Source of the DNA: JACKOB01 sp024234575
GTDB taxonomy: Bacteria > Pseudomonadota > Gammaproteobacteria > Pseudomonadales > Oleiphilaceae
NCBI GenBank assembly: GCA_051208035.1
Contig: JBPJFZ010000012.1
Coordinates: 62,001 to 126,000, forward strand
DNA: 64,000 nucleotides
Direction: 5' to 3'
Made by a program: the position numbers and the translations under genes. Positions within the stretch are counted from its first letter, which is position 1. Each line of letters opens with the position of its first letter. Positions 25,586 through 34,006 of the stretch are shown here, piece by piece. Under the pieces are notes generated by a model. That model made no database searches. It had not been told where the DNA came from and saw nothing but the letters and a program-made list of their open reading frames with translations.

Positions 25586-26362
25586 ATGAGTGCACCGGTT
25601 ATCATCACCATCATCGTTATAATTATCGCGGTATCCATTGCGCTGATATTTATAGGACAGGCACGTGAGCGCGCAAAGATTGAGCGAATTCGCCGAGCCA
25701 ATACACTTCAGGATCGCTGCAGACGACTAAAACGCCTGACAACTGACCTGCCGCCTCAATATCTTGCCAAAGAATTAAAAATTCTCATTATCGAACGATC
25801 CATAGATACCCTTAACGAGTTAAAGCAATTACAAAAAGCTGATTTTAAGCATGCAGCAACCTTACAGGACGAAGAAAGCAGCCTTGAATTATTAAAGCAG
25901 TCTACAGAGAAGCCACAAGCCGTGCCAATAGTGGATGAAATGCAGGCAAAAGAAGTGCAAGGCTTGTTAGAGGCGCTGCAAAAATTTGTCGAGGCACAGC
26001 GTAAAAAAGGAAATATTGATAACGCATCTGCTAAGAAGCATATTCAACACATCACTTATTATGCTGCGAAATCTAAAGCCGACTACTACGCCAACAAAGC
26101 GAAAGCGAACATTCAGATCAAGAAATGGCGCTTGGCTATACACCAATACCACAGCGCCATCGCTGAGTTAGAACCACTTAAAGCCTTAACCGTTGCACAG
26201 AAAGCTATTCAAGCCTATAAAGTCAGAATTAAAGAACTGGACACCCTGGCAGAAGAAGAGAAGAAGGTTGCAGCGGCCAAGCCTGAAGAGAAGCCAGATG
26301 AATGGAAGTCATTTATCGGAGACGATGATCAATGGAAGAAAAAGAATGCCTACGATGATTAA
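25586..26362 (+). CDS. Membrane-anchored coiled-coil protein, unknown function
   Basis: 258 residues, not recognised as a named family. Residues 4-24 (PVIITIIVIIIAVSIALIFIG) form a single N-terminal membrane anchor. The rest is charged and helical, with likely coiled coil at about 30-200 and a Lys/Glu-rich end (AEEEKKVAAAKPEEKPDEWK). A TPR-like helical repeat (NIQIKKWRLAIHQYHSAIAELEPLKALTVA) is visible around residues 173-205. It would expose a helical cytoplasmic domain. It precedes the histidine kinase gene by 132 bp and may share transcription with it. Confidence 0.75.
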   Translation: MSAPVIITIIVIIIAVSIALIFIGQARERAKIERIRRANTLQDRCRRLKRLTTDLPPQYLAKELKILIIERSIDTLNELKQLQKADFKHAATLQDEESSLELLKQSTEKPQAVPIVDEMQAKEVQGLLEALQKFVEAQRKKGNIDNASAKKHIQHITYYAAKSKADYYANKAKANIQIKKWRLAIHQYHSAIAELEPLKALTVAQKAIQAYKVRIKELDTLAEEEKKVAAAKPEEKPDEWKSFIGDDDQWKKKNAYDD

Positions 26363-26494
26363 AAGCGGTTGACCTCGCGCGATAAAAAGACTTTTAGGAA
26401 TACTAACAACGACCAAAAGTAAAGGCGATTGCGACTTATACAGTGTGAGAAAAATCGCCGGAGACTTACTATATAGACAGTTAAGTGGAATAGT

Positions 26495-28882
26495 GTGAAC
26501 ATAAATTTTTCGAACAGACTGTCATTTAAGTTGATGCGCAACACCGTCATTGTAGCGTTGTTACTTGGCATGGTGCTTAACCTGATACAGGTGCTATTCG
26601 ATTATCTCAATGAAAATACGGCTCTGGACGAAGAAATAGAAGCCATCATCACCATCAGCCACACACCAGCCTCACAAATTGCTTATAACATTGATTCCCG
26701 ACTGGCCGAAGAATTACTCGAAGGATTATTAAAACACCCTTCTATTATCGAAGCAGATATCGTCGACACGGACAACAGGACTCTTGCCCGCCGTGAGCGT
26801 AATATTACCGAGTCACCTTACCGGTGGATGAGTGACCTTCTTTTCAACCCCACCCGCACCTACACAACGAGATTGGCAGTCCAACAACTGGTGGATGTGG
26901 ACCTGGGCAACCTTAATGTTGTTGTCGATACCTACCAGGCTGGTATTGCATTCTTAAAAAGGGCCGGTTTTACCTTACTTTCCGGTTTTATCAAAAGCTT
27001 GTCGTTGTCGTTTTTGCTGTTATTCGTATTTTACCTGATGTTGACCAAACCTCTTGTTGATGTCATCGAGGCCATCATCCAGGTTGCACCGGATACACCC
27101 GAAAAAGCACGCTTACCCGTTCCCAAAGGACATGAAAACGACGAAATTGGTGTACTGGTTGAAAGCACCAACGACCACTTACAAGCAATCGAACGCAGTC
27201 TACTTAAAATAAGGCAGGCAGAAGCCAGACTTAAAACCTATTCGGAACAACTTGAGCAAATTGTTGAAGCTCGTACCAGAGAGCTTTCTGATAAAAATGA
27301 CCAGCTGCTTAAAAGTAATCGCGAGTTAGTCGTTGCCAAAGAAGAAGCCGTTAAGCGGGCGAAGGCACGAGCCGACTTTCTGGCGAATATGAGTCACGAG
27401 ATACGTACGCCTTTCAATGGTGTATTGGGAATGATTTCTTTAACACTAGAGGAGCCTCTGTCGGAACGACAAAGCGACCAATTGGAAGTCGCCTACAATT
27501 CGGGTGTCGCTTTACTGCAAGTATTAAATGACATCCTTGATATTTCCAAGGTTGAAGCGGGCAAATTAACGCTGGAAAGCATCAGCTTTGACTTACGTAA
27601 AACCGTTGACGAGGTAGCCAGTCTTCTGGCGCAAAATTCTGCCGCACGCAATATAGAGCTGGCAACTTATATACAACCAAACTTCCCTGAACATATTTTT
27701 GGTGATCCAACGCGCATTCGACAAGTTATCAGCAACCTTGTTGGCAATGCCATAAAATTCACTGAAGAAGGCCGAGTAACCCTCAGTCTGAACTGTGACG
27801 AGCGGATGGCTATCATTAAAGTGGTTGATACAGGCATAGGCATTTCAGATAGTGCTTTACAGAAAATATTTTCACCTTTTTCCCAGGCGTATTCAGATAC
27901 AACAAGAAAATATGGTGGTACCGGGCTTGGCCTAACGCTTTGCAAACAACTTGTTCAGCATATGTCTGGCACCTTAACGGTAGAGTCGGAAGAAAATGTG
28001 GGCAGCACTTTTACGGTGACCATTCCCTTACGGGAAGACATATCACACACTGAAAAGCCAGTTTCGAGCGGCATGCAAAAATCGCACTTTCAACTGCTGC
28101 ACAAATCAGACAATGTGTTGTTCGACTTCATTAAGGATCAAATCAGACACTGGAATCTTCCAATAACCGAACATATTTATAGCAGCAACATAGAAAGTGT
28201 GGATATGTCGAAGATTTCAACAAGTGACAACGACATCCTCATCATCGATGACCCGGCGTTTATTGAAAAGATCAGCGGCATTGAACTCGCCGCGAAAATT
28301 TTGCTGGTTAACAGACTGCATCGCACACTTAGTCCCGACTCACCGCTTCGCAAACTCACGCACGGCACGCTAAGCGGCCCTTTCGGCAGAGCTGCATTAA
28401 AAGAAGCTATCGGCAAACTACTGGGCGACGAATCAGGCAAAGCCCTAAGCGGCAAAGCCAAAACGCTTGACGCGGCGAACAACAACTACACCGTGTTACT
28501 GGTTGAAGACAATCAGGTAAATCAAATGGTCGCTAAGACCATCTTGAAAAAACTTGGTTATACCGTGAAGATTGCGGGTAATGGCCAGGAAGCTGTTAAC
28601 ATGATTAAGGCTGACAAGTTTGATGTGGTCTTAATGGATTGCCATATGCCTATCATGGATGGCTACGAAGCAACGCGTTATATACGAAATGAGTTAAATA
28701 TCCAAAACTTACCCATTATCGCAGTCACCGCTAACGTGATGCATGGAGACAAAGAGAAGTGCTTCAATGCCGGCATGAACGACTACGTTACCAAACCTTA
28801 TGAACGCCATGTTCTCATTGAGAAGCTTGAACACTGGGTAAGAAAAGGGGGCAACTTAAGCAGCGAAAGTCCGGTCAGCTGA
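26495..28882 (+). CDS. Hybrid sensor histidine kinase/response regulator
   Basis: 795 residues. Membrane helix 1 spans about 17-38, a periplasmic sensor domain about 39-160, and helix 2 about 162-186. A HAMP-like region (187-240) and coiled coil lead to HisKA with ANMSHEIRTPFNGVLGM and phospho-accepting His301. HATPase_c shows NAIKFTEEG, VDTGIGIS and GGTGLGLTL. Residues about 540-650 look like a degenerate receiver (DILIIDD), followed by a receiver with phospho-acceptor Asp715 in VLMDCHMPIMDGYEA and Lys in DYVTKPYE. No HPt domain follows. The ligand and output are unknown. The start is GTG at 26495 behind GTGGA. Confidence 0.92.
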   Translation: MNINFSNRLSFKLMRNTVIVALLLGMVLNLIQVLFDYLNENTALDEEIEAIITISHTPASQIAYNIDSRLAEELLEGLLKHPSIIEADIVDTDNRTLARRERNITESPYRWMSDLLFNPTRTYTTRLAVQQLVDVDLGNLNVVVDTYQAGIAFLKRAGFTLLSGFIKSLSLSFLLLFVFYLMLTKPLVDVIEAIIQVAPDTPEKARLPVPKGHENDEIGVLVESTNDHLQAIERSLLKIRQAEARLKTYSEQLEQIVEARTRELSDKNDQLLKSNRELVVAKEEAVKRAKARADFLANMSHEIRTPFNGVLGMISLTLEEPLSERQSDQLEVAYNSGVALLQVLNDILDISKVEAGKLTLESISFDLRKTVDEVASLLAQNSAARNIELATYIQPNFPEHIFGDPTRIRQVISNLVGNAIKFTEEGRVTLSLNCDERMAIIKVVDTGIGISDSALQKIFSPFSQAYSDTTRKYGGTGLGLTLCKQLVQHMSGTLTVESEENVGSTFTVTIPLREDISHTEKPVSSGMQKSHFQLLHKSDNVLFDFIKDQIRHWNLPITEHIYSSNIESVDMSKISTSDNDILIIDDPAFIEKISGIELAAKILLVNRLHRTLSPDSPLRKLTHGTLSGPFGRAALKEAIGKLLGDESGKALSGKAKTLDAANNNYTVLLVEDNQVNQMVAKTILKKLGYTVKIAGNGQEAVNMIKADKFDVVLMDCHMPIMDGYEATRYIRNELNIQNLPIIAVTANVMHGDKEKCFNAGMNDYVTKPYERHVLIEKLEHWVRKGGNLSSESPVS

Positions 28883-28952
28883 TTTTATATAGAATTCCAG
28901 CAGGCTTCTTCACCCTGCCAGCACTGTTTTTGCCGACCCCACTGGTTTGGCA

Positions 28953-29348
28953 TTACATGCCCGTATCCGCCTCCAGCCAACGAATCATTGCCTCTTTCCA
29001 CTCGATTGACGAAGAGTCATCCGAATCCAGCAAGTGCAAACCAACCAAATAGCCCGCACCAGTTTTATCCCCACGGCACCACATCACCTCGCTGATTAAC
29101 GAAAAGCGCTCTTCGTTTACATAAACCAGCACCGGCAAGATGGCACCCTGAACCAGTGGTCGCGTAAGCCTTACCTGCACACCATTGGAAGAAAAATCAA
29201 TCGTTTCGCACTCTTCAACTTCATCACTGTGGTCTGCTTCGAGATCGCGCTCATCGGGCACATGCAAATACACCCGACAAAGTGTACTCAGCCTGATCTC
29301 TTCTCTGCGTTCATCTGGCCGTAGCCAACCATCATAATCTTCACTCAT
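28953..29348 (-). CDS. PilZ domain-containing protein
   Basis: 131 residues. It shows the c-di-GMP site motifs RREEIR (RxxxR) near residue 14 and TIDFSSNGVQV (DxSxxG) near residue 50, then the PilZ barrel ending GYLVGLHLLDSD. It would act as a small cytoplasmic c-di-GMP receptor. Its ATG overlaps the stop of the upstream DUF1631-like gene by 4 bp (ATGA), so the two are translationally coupled and likely work together. Confidence 0.85.
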   Translation of the reverse strand: MSEDYDGWLRPDERREEIRLSTLCRVYLHVPDERDLEADHSDEVEECETIDFSSNGVQVRLTRPLVQGAILPVLVYVNEERFSLISEVMWCRGDKTGAGYLVGLHLLDSDDSSSIEWKEAMIRWLEADTGM

Positions 29349-31099
29349 TTTGTAGACATCCGAATTCGACTCACGGTTCGCTCGAGGGAATCATCAAACT
29401 CTGTCCCCGAATCAAGAATACGTGCTTTGCCCGCTAACACCTGAGCAACCAGCTCATCCACTTTTATTTCAAATCGATTAAGTCCCAGCTTATCAACAAA
29501 TATCAACTTTTGCGTCGCTTTGGTCTTTACCGCCAACTTACCTTTTTCAAGTTCGTCGCGACGGGTAAACTCAACCCAGGCCCCCATTTTCAGGTCGCTG
29601 ATAGCTTCAGTCAGCTCCAGCTCTTTTATTCGTTGCAGCTGTGCTTCAGCTGCGGCCTTTTCACTGGCAGCCTGAGCTTGCAGGCGGGCAGCCTCTTCTT
29701 TGGCCAAACGTTTTCGTTCCGCCACTTCTGCTTCTGCCTGCTCTTGAGCTAAACGAATCTCTTCAGCCTCGCGCTTTGCCTTCTCAATCGCCTGCTGCCG
29801 CTGCTGCATTTGGGCCGTTACCACTTTGGAAAGTCCACGAACCGTCTCATCAATAATGCTTTCAAGTGACACATACTCACTTACACGCCGAATTGCGCCA
29901 GTCTGTAAGCCTGTCATCAAGGCCGCATATTTCAGATAACCCGTTTTCATGCCCAGCAGATTAGTCATCAGGTAAGTTTGTGTGAGGGGTAACCAAAGTG
30001 TCACCTGATGACGCAGCTTGAGTTCCTTCACTTCAATCCAAACATTCTCGTATTGCTCAGGATTCTGCAATGACGCCTTCGCGTCAAACGCTTTGGGCAC
30101 TGCGCTGTCACCAAATAGGAACTGCTGCACCTCAACCGGCTTTGACTGTAACTGATCAATCACATCTTTTTGAATTCGTCCAAGATGGGTCTGATAGTCA
30201 GGAATTCTCCCTTCATATTTTCCCAGCTCGGTTTCCAGGCGATCCACCAGAGAAATAGCTATTTCCTGTTTCTTCGACGCTTGCATACTCACTGAGGTAG
30301 AAAAAGTCAGGTATAAATCTTTGGTTAACACGTCCAGCGCCGGCGGCATGGTCTCTATATTCTCAGAAAGGACCTTCTGGCGTAGTAATTCTACCCAGAC
30401 CTCGGTGACAAAATCAGAGATCGACTCTGGTAACTGCCGACCGTCCAACGCTGAGGAAACGATACTTCGGGACAGTTCGCCGGCATGTTCAGAGCGCGAT
30501 AATCCCTGCTCGGTTTGTACCAGCCTTTCGACTATTTTAAGACGGCGCTCGTTATTAGTTTTAAACTCTTTTTCAATTTCGCCAAACAGCTCTGCTTGAA
30601 AGCCAGGCTGGCCAATGTCAGTCACAAATATTTTGAGATTGAGGCGTTCAAGGGCCTCGATAACAAGTTTGCCCCTGGCGGCGGCGGCAGAGTAACCAAC
30701 ATATTCTTTGGCGAAAGTATCAAATGTCCGCAGCAGATGGACAAAGTTTTCGGGGTGCTCATGTCCCTGCCCCAGATAAACGAAAATATAGGCTAGTGCA
30801 AAACGCCAGTGCGACAGCTTTTCTTCCAATTCGGGTGAAAAATCATTTTTACGAAGATAAACATCAATCAGCCGGTCGGCGAGAAAGAAGCTATTAAACC
30901 ATTTTGGCAACAGCGATTGTTTTGGTTGCATCTCGCGAAATGTCTTTAATGTAGACTGACTTTCGACACGGGTAAGCGGGTCAAGCAAAAATGCCAGCAC
31001 CTTCTCTTTTTGGGCAGCGTCATCCTCAACAGAACCACGCATTCTGTAGGGCAGGTCTGGCACGCGCAGATTTTTTAGTATTAATGCTATTGGATGCAC
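29345..31099 (-). CDS. DUF1631-like large cytoplasmic protein
   Basis: 584 residues, predicted soluble. It resembles proteins annotated DUF1631: long helical body, then a strongly charged coiled coil at about 440-525 (AIEKAKREAEEIRLAQEQAE, with repeats of AEAEVAERKRLAKEE) and a beta-rich end GAWVEFTRRDELEKGKLAVK, which may be a PilZ-related barrel. The family's biochemical role is not established. The start is GTG at 31099 with only a weak ribosome-binding site. It is coupled to the PilZ gene and divergent from the DAHP synthase gene. Confidence 0.7.
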   Translation of the reverse strand: MHPIALILKNLRVPDLPYRMRGSVEDDAAQKEKVLAFLLDPLTRVESQSTLKTFREMQPKQSLLPKWFNSFFLADRLIDVYLRKNDFSPELEEKLSHWRFALAYIFVYLGQGHEHPENFVHLLRTFDTFAKEYVGYSAAAARGKLVIEALERLNLKIFVTDIGQPGFQAELFGEIEKEFKTNNERRLKIVERLVQTEQGLSRSEHAGELSRSIVSSALDGRQLPESISDFVTEVWVELLRQKVLSENIETMPPALDVLTKDLYLTFSTSVSMQASKKQEIAISLVDRLETELGKYEGRIPDYQTHLGRIQKDVIDQLQSKPVEVQQFLFGDSAVPKAFDAKASLQNPEQYENVWIEVKELKLRHQVTLWLPLTQTYLMTNLLGMKTGYLKYAALMTGLQTGAIRRVSEYVSLESIIDETVRGLSKVVTAQMQQRQQAIEKAKREAEEIRLAQEQAEAEVAERKRLAKEEAARLQAQAASEKAAAEAQLQRIKELELTEAISDLKMGAWVEFTRRDELEKGKLAVKTKATQKLIFVDKLGLNRFEIKVDELVAQVLAGKARILDSGTEFDDSLERTVSRIRMSTK

Positions 31100-31269
31100 T
31101 ATAACCCATTACCTGATACTGAAAAGTTAATAACTAGGTACCTTTTGAACAAGTGACAAGTTCTGACAAGAATCATTAAAGGATGGCACAAAGATACTAT
31201 AATTCGAGGACAATTAACTGAGTTATTGACCTGAATCCCAATTAAAATAATTGTTTAGCTTTTTCCCCA

Positions 31270-31299
31270 TTGTTACTTCTTGTGCCTTAACACTATAAT
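31270..31299 (+). promoter_or_regulatory. Sigma-70 promoter for the DAHP synthase gene
   Basis: TTGTTA (31270-31275), an 18-bp spacer and a consensus TATAAT (31294-31299), 40 bp before the ATG. A second TATAAT at 31198-31203 is a less well spaced alternative. I saw no trp/tyr operator that I could name. Confidence 0.6.
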
Positions 31300-31338
31300 G
31301 CCGACACATCAAATTTTAGAATAAATCTGGACAAAAAC

Positions 31339-32406
31339 ATGTCGAACATAGGAATTGATAACGTCAACGTAATCAAGACTGAAGTGCTGATTACGCCCGA
31401 GCAACTTATCTCTGAAATGCCTTTGACAGACAAAGCTGCAGCGACAGTGTTGAAAGGCAGAAAAACAATTGAGAACATTCTCGATAAAAAAGATCACCGA
31501 CTCTTTGTAGTCATTGGCCCCTGCTCCATTCATGATGTAGAGGCCGCCAAAGATTACGCTAAAAAGCTTAAAGCATTGGCAGCAGAAGTTGAAGACACAC
31601 TTTACTTAGTAATGCGCGTCTACTTTGAAAAACCACGCACCACTGTGGGCTGGAAGGGTCTCATCAATGACCCGCACTTAAATGATTCATTCGACGTCCA
31701 GCAAGGGCTGCACATTGGTCGTAAGCTGCTACTGGATATTGCCGAGCTTGGCATCCCAACCGCCACTGAGGCATTGGATCCGATTTCTCCACAGTATTTG
31801 CAAGATACCGTTACCTGGTCGGCAATCGGGGCGCGTACCACAGAATCGCAAACCCATCGCGAAATGAGCAGTGGTCTTTCCGTAGCGATTGGCTTCAAAA
31901 ATGGCACCGATGGCAGCCTGGATGTTGCCGTTAACGCGATGAAGTCCGTTCAACACCCACATTCTTTCTTGGGTATTGACGTAAAAGGCCAGGTGTCTGT
32001 CGTGCGAACCAAAGGTAACCCCTATGGCCACGTAGTGCTGAGAGGCGGCGGCGGTAAGCCCAATTATGACTCACTCAATGTGGCGCTCTGCGAAAAAGCA
32101 CTCGAAAAAGCGGGCTTGAGACAATCAATCATGATCGATTGCAGCCATGAGAACTCTAAAAAAGACCCTTCTTTGCAACCACTGGTTATGCAAGACGCCA
32201 CTCACCAGATTCTTGAAGGCAATAAGTCGATTTGTGGACTGATGGTTGAGAGCAACCTGAATTGGGGCAATCAGCCCATCCCAAGTGACCTGAAAGAATT
32301 AAAGTATGGTGTTTCTGTAACGGATGCCTGTATTGACTGGGAAACAACAGAGAAGTCAATCCGGGAGATGCATGCAAAACTAAAAGACGTATTGCCAAAC
32401 CGTTAA
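31339..32406 (+). CDS. aroG: 3-deoxy-7-phosphoheptulonate (DAHP) synthase, class I
   Basis: 355 residues, first step of the shikimate pathway, joining phosphoenolpyruvate and erythrose 4-phosphate. Family hallmarks are VVIGPCSIHDVEAAKDYAKK, MRVYFEKPRTTVGWKGLIND, GARTTESQTHREMSSGLS, and IDCSHENSKKDPSLQ near the C-terminus with metal-binding residues. It belongs to the AroF/AroG/AroH type; which amino acid inhibits it cannot be read with certainty, so the symbol is tentative. It feeds the trpFBA genes located elsewhere in the window. A strong terminator follows. Confidence 0.95.
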   Translation: MSNIGIDNVNVIKTEVLITPEQLISEMPLTDKAAATVLKGRKTIENILDKKDHRLFVVIGPCSIHDVEAAKDYAKKLKALAAEVEDTLYLVMRVYFEKPRTTVGWKGLINDPHLNDSFDVQQGLHIGRKLLLDIAELGIPTATEALDPISPQYLQDTVTWSAIGARTTESQTHREMSSGLSVAIGFKNGTDGSLDVAVNAMKSVQHPHSFLGIDVKGQVSVVRTKGNPYGHVVLRGGGGKPNYDSLNVALCEKALEKAGLRQSIMIDCSHENSKKDPSLQPLVMQDATHQILEGNKSICGLMVESNLNWGNQPIPSDLKELKYGVSVTDACIDWETTEKSIREMHAKLKDVLPNR

Positions 32407-32456
32407 GCATTTATATAAAAATGTATGCTAAACGTCTTTGCCAATCGGCATTAAAG

Positions 32457-32486
32457 AAAGCCCGATAGAAATTATCGGGCTTTTTT
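32457..32486. terminator. Terminator between DAHP synthase and cysG
   Basis: Stem aaagcccgata / tatcgggcttt (11 bp, perfect) with loop gaaat and the T-run tttttt at 32481-32486. The A-run on the other side lets it also serve cysG on the minus strand, which ends 13 bp further. Confidence 0.9.
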
Positions 32487-32498
32487 AGTGAATACTGA

Positions 32499-33875
32499 TT
32501 AATCAAACCAGCGTAGTTTTTCTCTAAGGCGAACCACTTCACCAATAATAATTAATGTTGGTGCTTTCAATTCAACGTTTTTAACCGCCTTTGTCGCGTC
32601 TTCTACCGTTGTGGTCAAAACTTTTTGCTCAGGCGTGGTGCCTTTCGATATCAAGGCCAATGGGGTCGATCCATCCATGCCACAACTAATCAGCTCTGAG
32701 CAAATCACGTCCAGTCCGGTAAGCCCCATATAGAAGACCAGCGTTTGCCCTTTGGTAACAAATTCCTGCCAGGGTAAATCACAACTTCCATCCTTAAGAT
32801 GACCGGTGATAAACCGTACTGACTGCGAATAATCCCTGTGCGTTAGCGGTATACCGCTGTAACTGGAGCAACCTGAAGCGGCGGTGATACCGGGAACAAC
32901 CTGAAAGGGCACCTCAGAAGCGGCTAGCTCTTCTATCTCTTCTCCACCCCGACCAAATATAAAAGGATCTCCGCCTTTCAGCCGGACTACCCGTTTTCCT
33001 TCTTTTGCCAAACGCACCAATAGCTGGTTAATTTTTTCTTGTGGCAGCGTATGGTTGCTGCGTTCTTTACCAACATGAATCTTCTCTGCGTCTTGTCGGG
33101 CGAGCTCTAGAATTGGTGTGGAGACCAGTCTGTCATAGACCACCACATCCGCCTGCCTTATCAAGCGTAGTGCGCGAAAAGTCAGTAAATCGGGGTCACC
33201 GGGGCCAGCACCAACCAGATACACCTCACCCGTTTCTGACATACTTTCTTTTCCAATCACATCTTCTAGATAAGCCTCCGCTTCTTTGTCTCTTCCAGAG
33301 AATACCAGTTCAGCAAAATAACCCGCCAAGTGTTTTTCCCAAAACCGGCGACGTTGGTTTAAGGCCGGATATTGCGCGTTCACTTTTAATCGAAAACCGG
33401 AAGATAACTGTGCCAAACGTCCGTAGGCAAAAGGAAGCGTACTTTCAACCAGATTACGAAGTATTCGCGTCATCACTGGTATTTGTCCTCCACTGGACAC
33501 TGCGGCGACAATGGGGGAGCGATCAATCACTGACGGAAAAATAAAGCTGCTTAACTCTGTATTGTTCACAATGTTAACGGGGAGTTCTCTGGCCATTGCG
33601 TCATTAGAAACCCGCTGCGCAATCGCTCCATCTTCGTTCGAGCAAACAACAATGGAGACATTTTCGAGGAGACTCTCCGAGTAGGTATCGGCCGTTTTTT
33701 TAATTACGCCACTGTCTATTAATTCAATCAGCTCCTGACAAGGCGCATCAGCAACAAGATTGATTTCCATCCCGGCATTTTTAAGCAATGCGTGCTTACG
33801 AGTTAATGTCTCGTTATTGCCAATCAATAACGCTTTCTTACCTTGCATGCGGACAAATAACGGCAAATATTCCAC
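32499..33875 (-). CDS. cysG: Siroheme synthase CysG with altered N-terminal dehydrogenase/chelatase domain
   Basis: 458 residues. Residues about 215-458 are a well-preserved uroporphyrinogen-III C-methyltransferase: VYLVGAGPGDPDLLTFRALR, VVRLKGGDPFIFGRGGEE, VPGITAASGCSSYSGIPLTHR. The N-terminal half (1-113) aligns with the precorrin-2 dehydrogenase/ferrochelatase domain, but the NAD-binding motif, GGG in the family (LIVGGGDVAERK in E. coli), reads LLIGNNETLTRK. The position of catalytic Asp104 is Asn (NIVNNTELSSF, N104). The segment FPSVIDRSPIVAAVSSGG is retained. The start is GTG at 33875 behind AGGAGGG. A siroheme-dependent sulfite reductase is encoded at the right edge. Confidence 0.93.
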   Translation of the reverse strand: MEYLPLFVRMQGKKALLIGNNETLTRKHALLKNAGMEINLVADAPCQELIELIDSGVIKKTADTYSESLLENVSIVVCSNEDGAIAQRVSNDAMARELPVNIVNNTELSSFIFPSVIDRSPIVAAVSSGGQIPVMTRILRNLVESTLPFAYGRLAQLSSGFRLKVNAQYPALNQRRRFWEKHLAGYFAELVFSGRDKEAEAYLEDVIGKESMSETGEVYLVGAGPGDPDLLTFRALRLIRQADVVVYDRLVSTPILELARQDAEKIHVGKERSNHTLPQEKINQLLVRLAKEGKRVVRLKGGDPFIFGRGGEEIEELAASEVPFQVVPGITAASGCSSYSGIPLTHRDYSQSVRFITGHLKDGSCDLPWQEFVTKGQTLVFYMGLTGLDVICSELISCGMDGSTPLALISKGTTPEQKVLTTTVEDATKAVKNVELKAPTLIIIGEVVRLREKLRWFD

Positions 33876-34006
33876 AAGCCCTCCTGGAGGAAACTATTTA
33901 GGTGTAAATTAAAAAGGCCATTGCATACTCGTAAACACAAGCCTGCAACAGCCGAGAGAGTCTCTGAGCAATTCAGAAGCACAAATTTGATATTTCATTT
34001 ACCACA

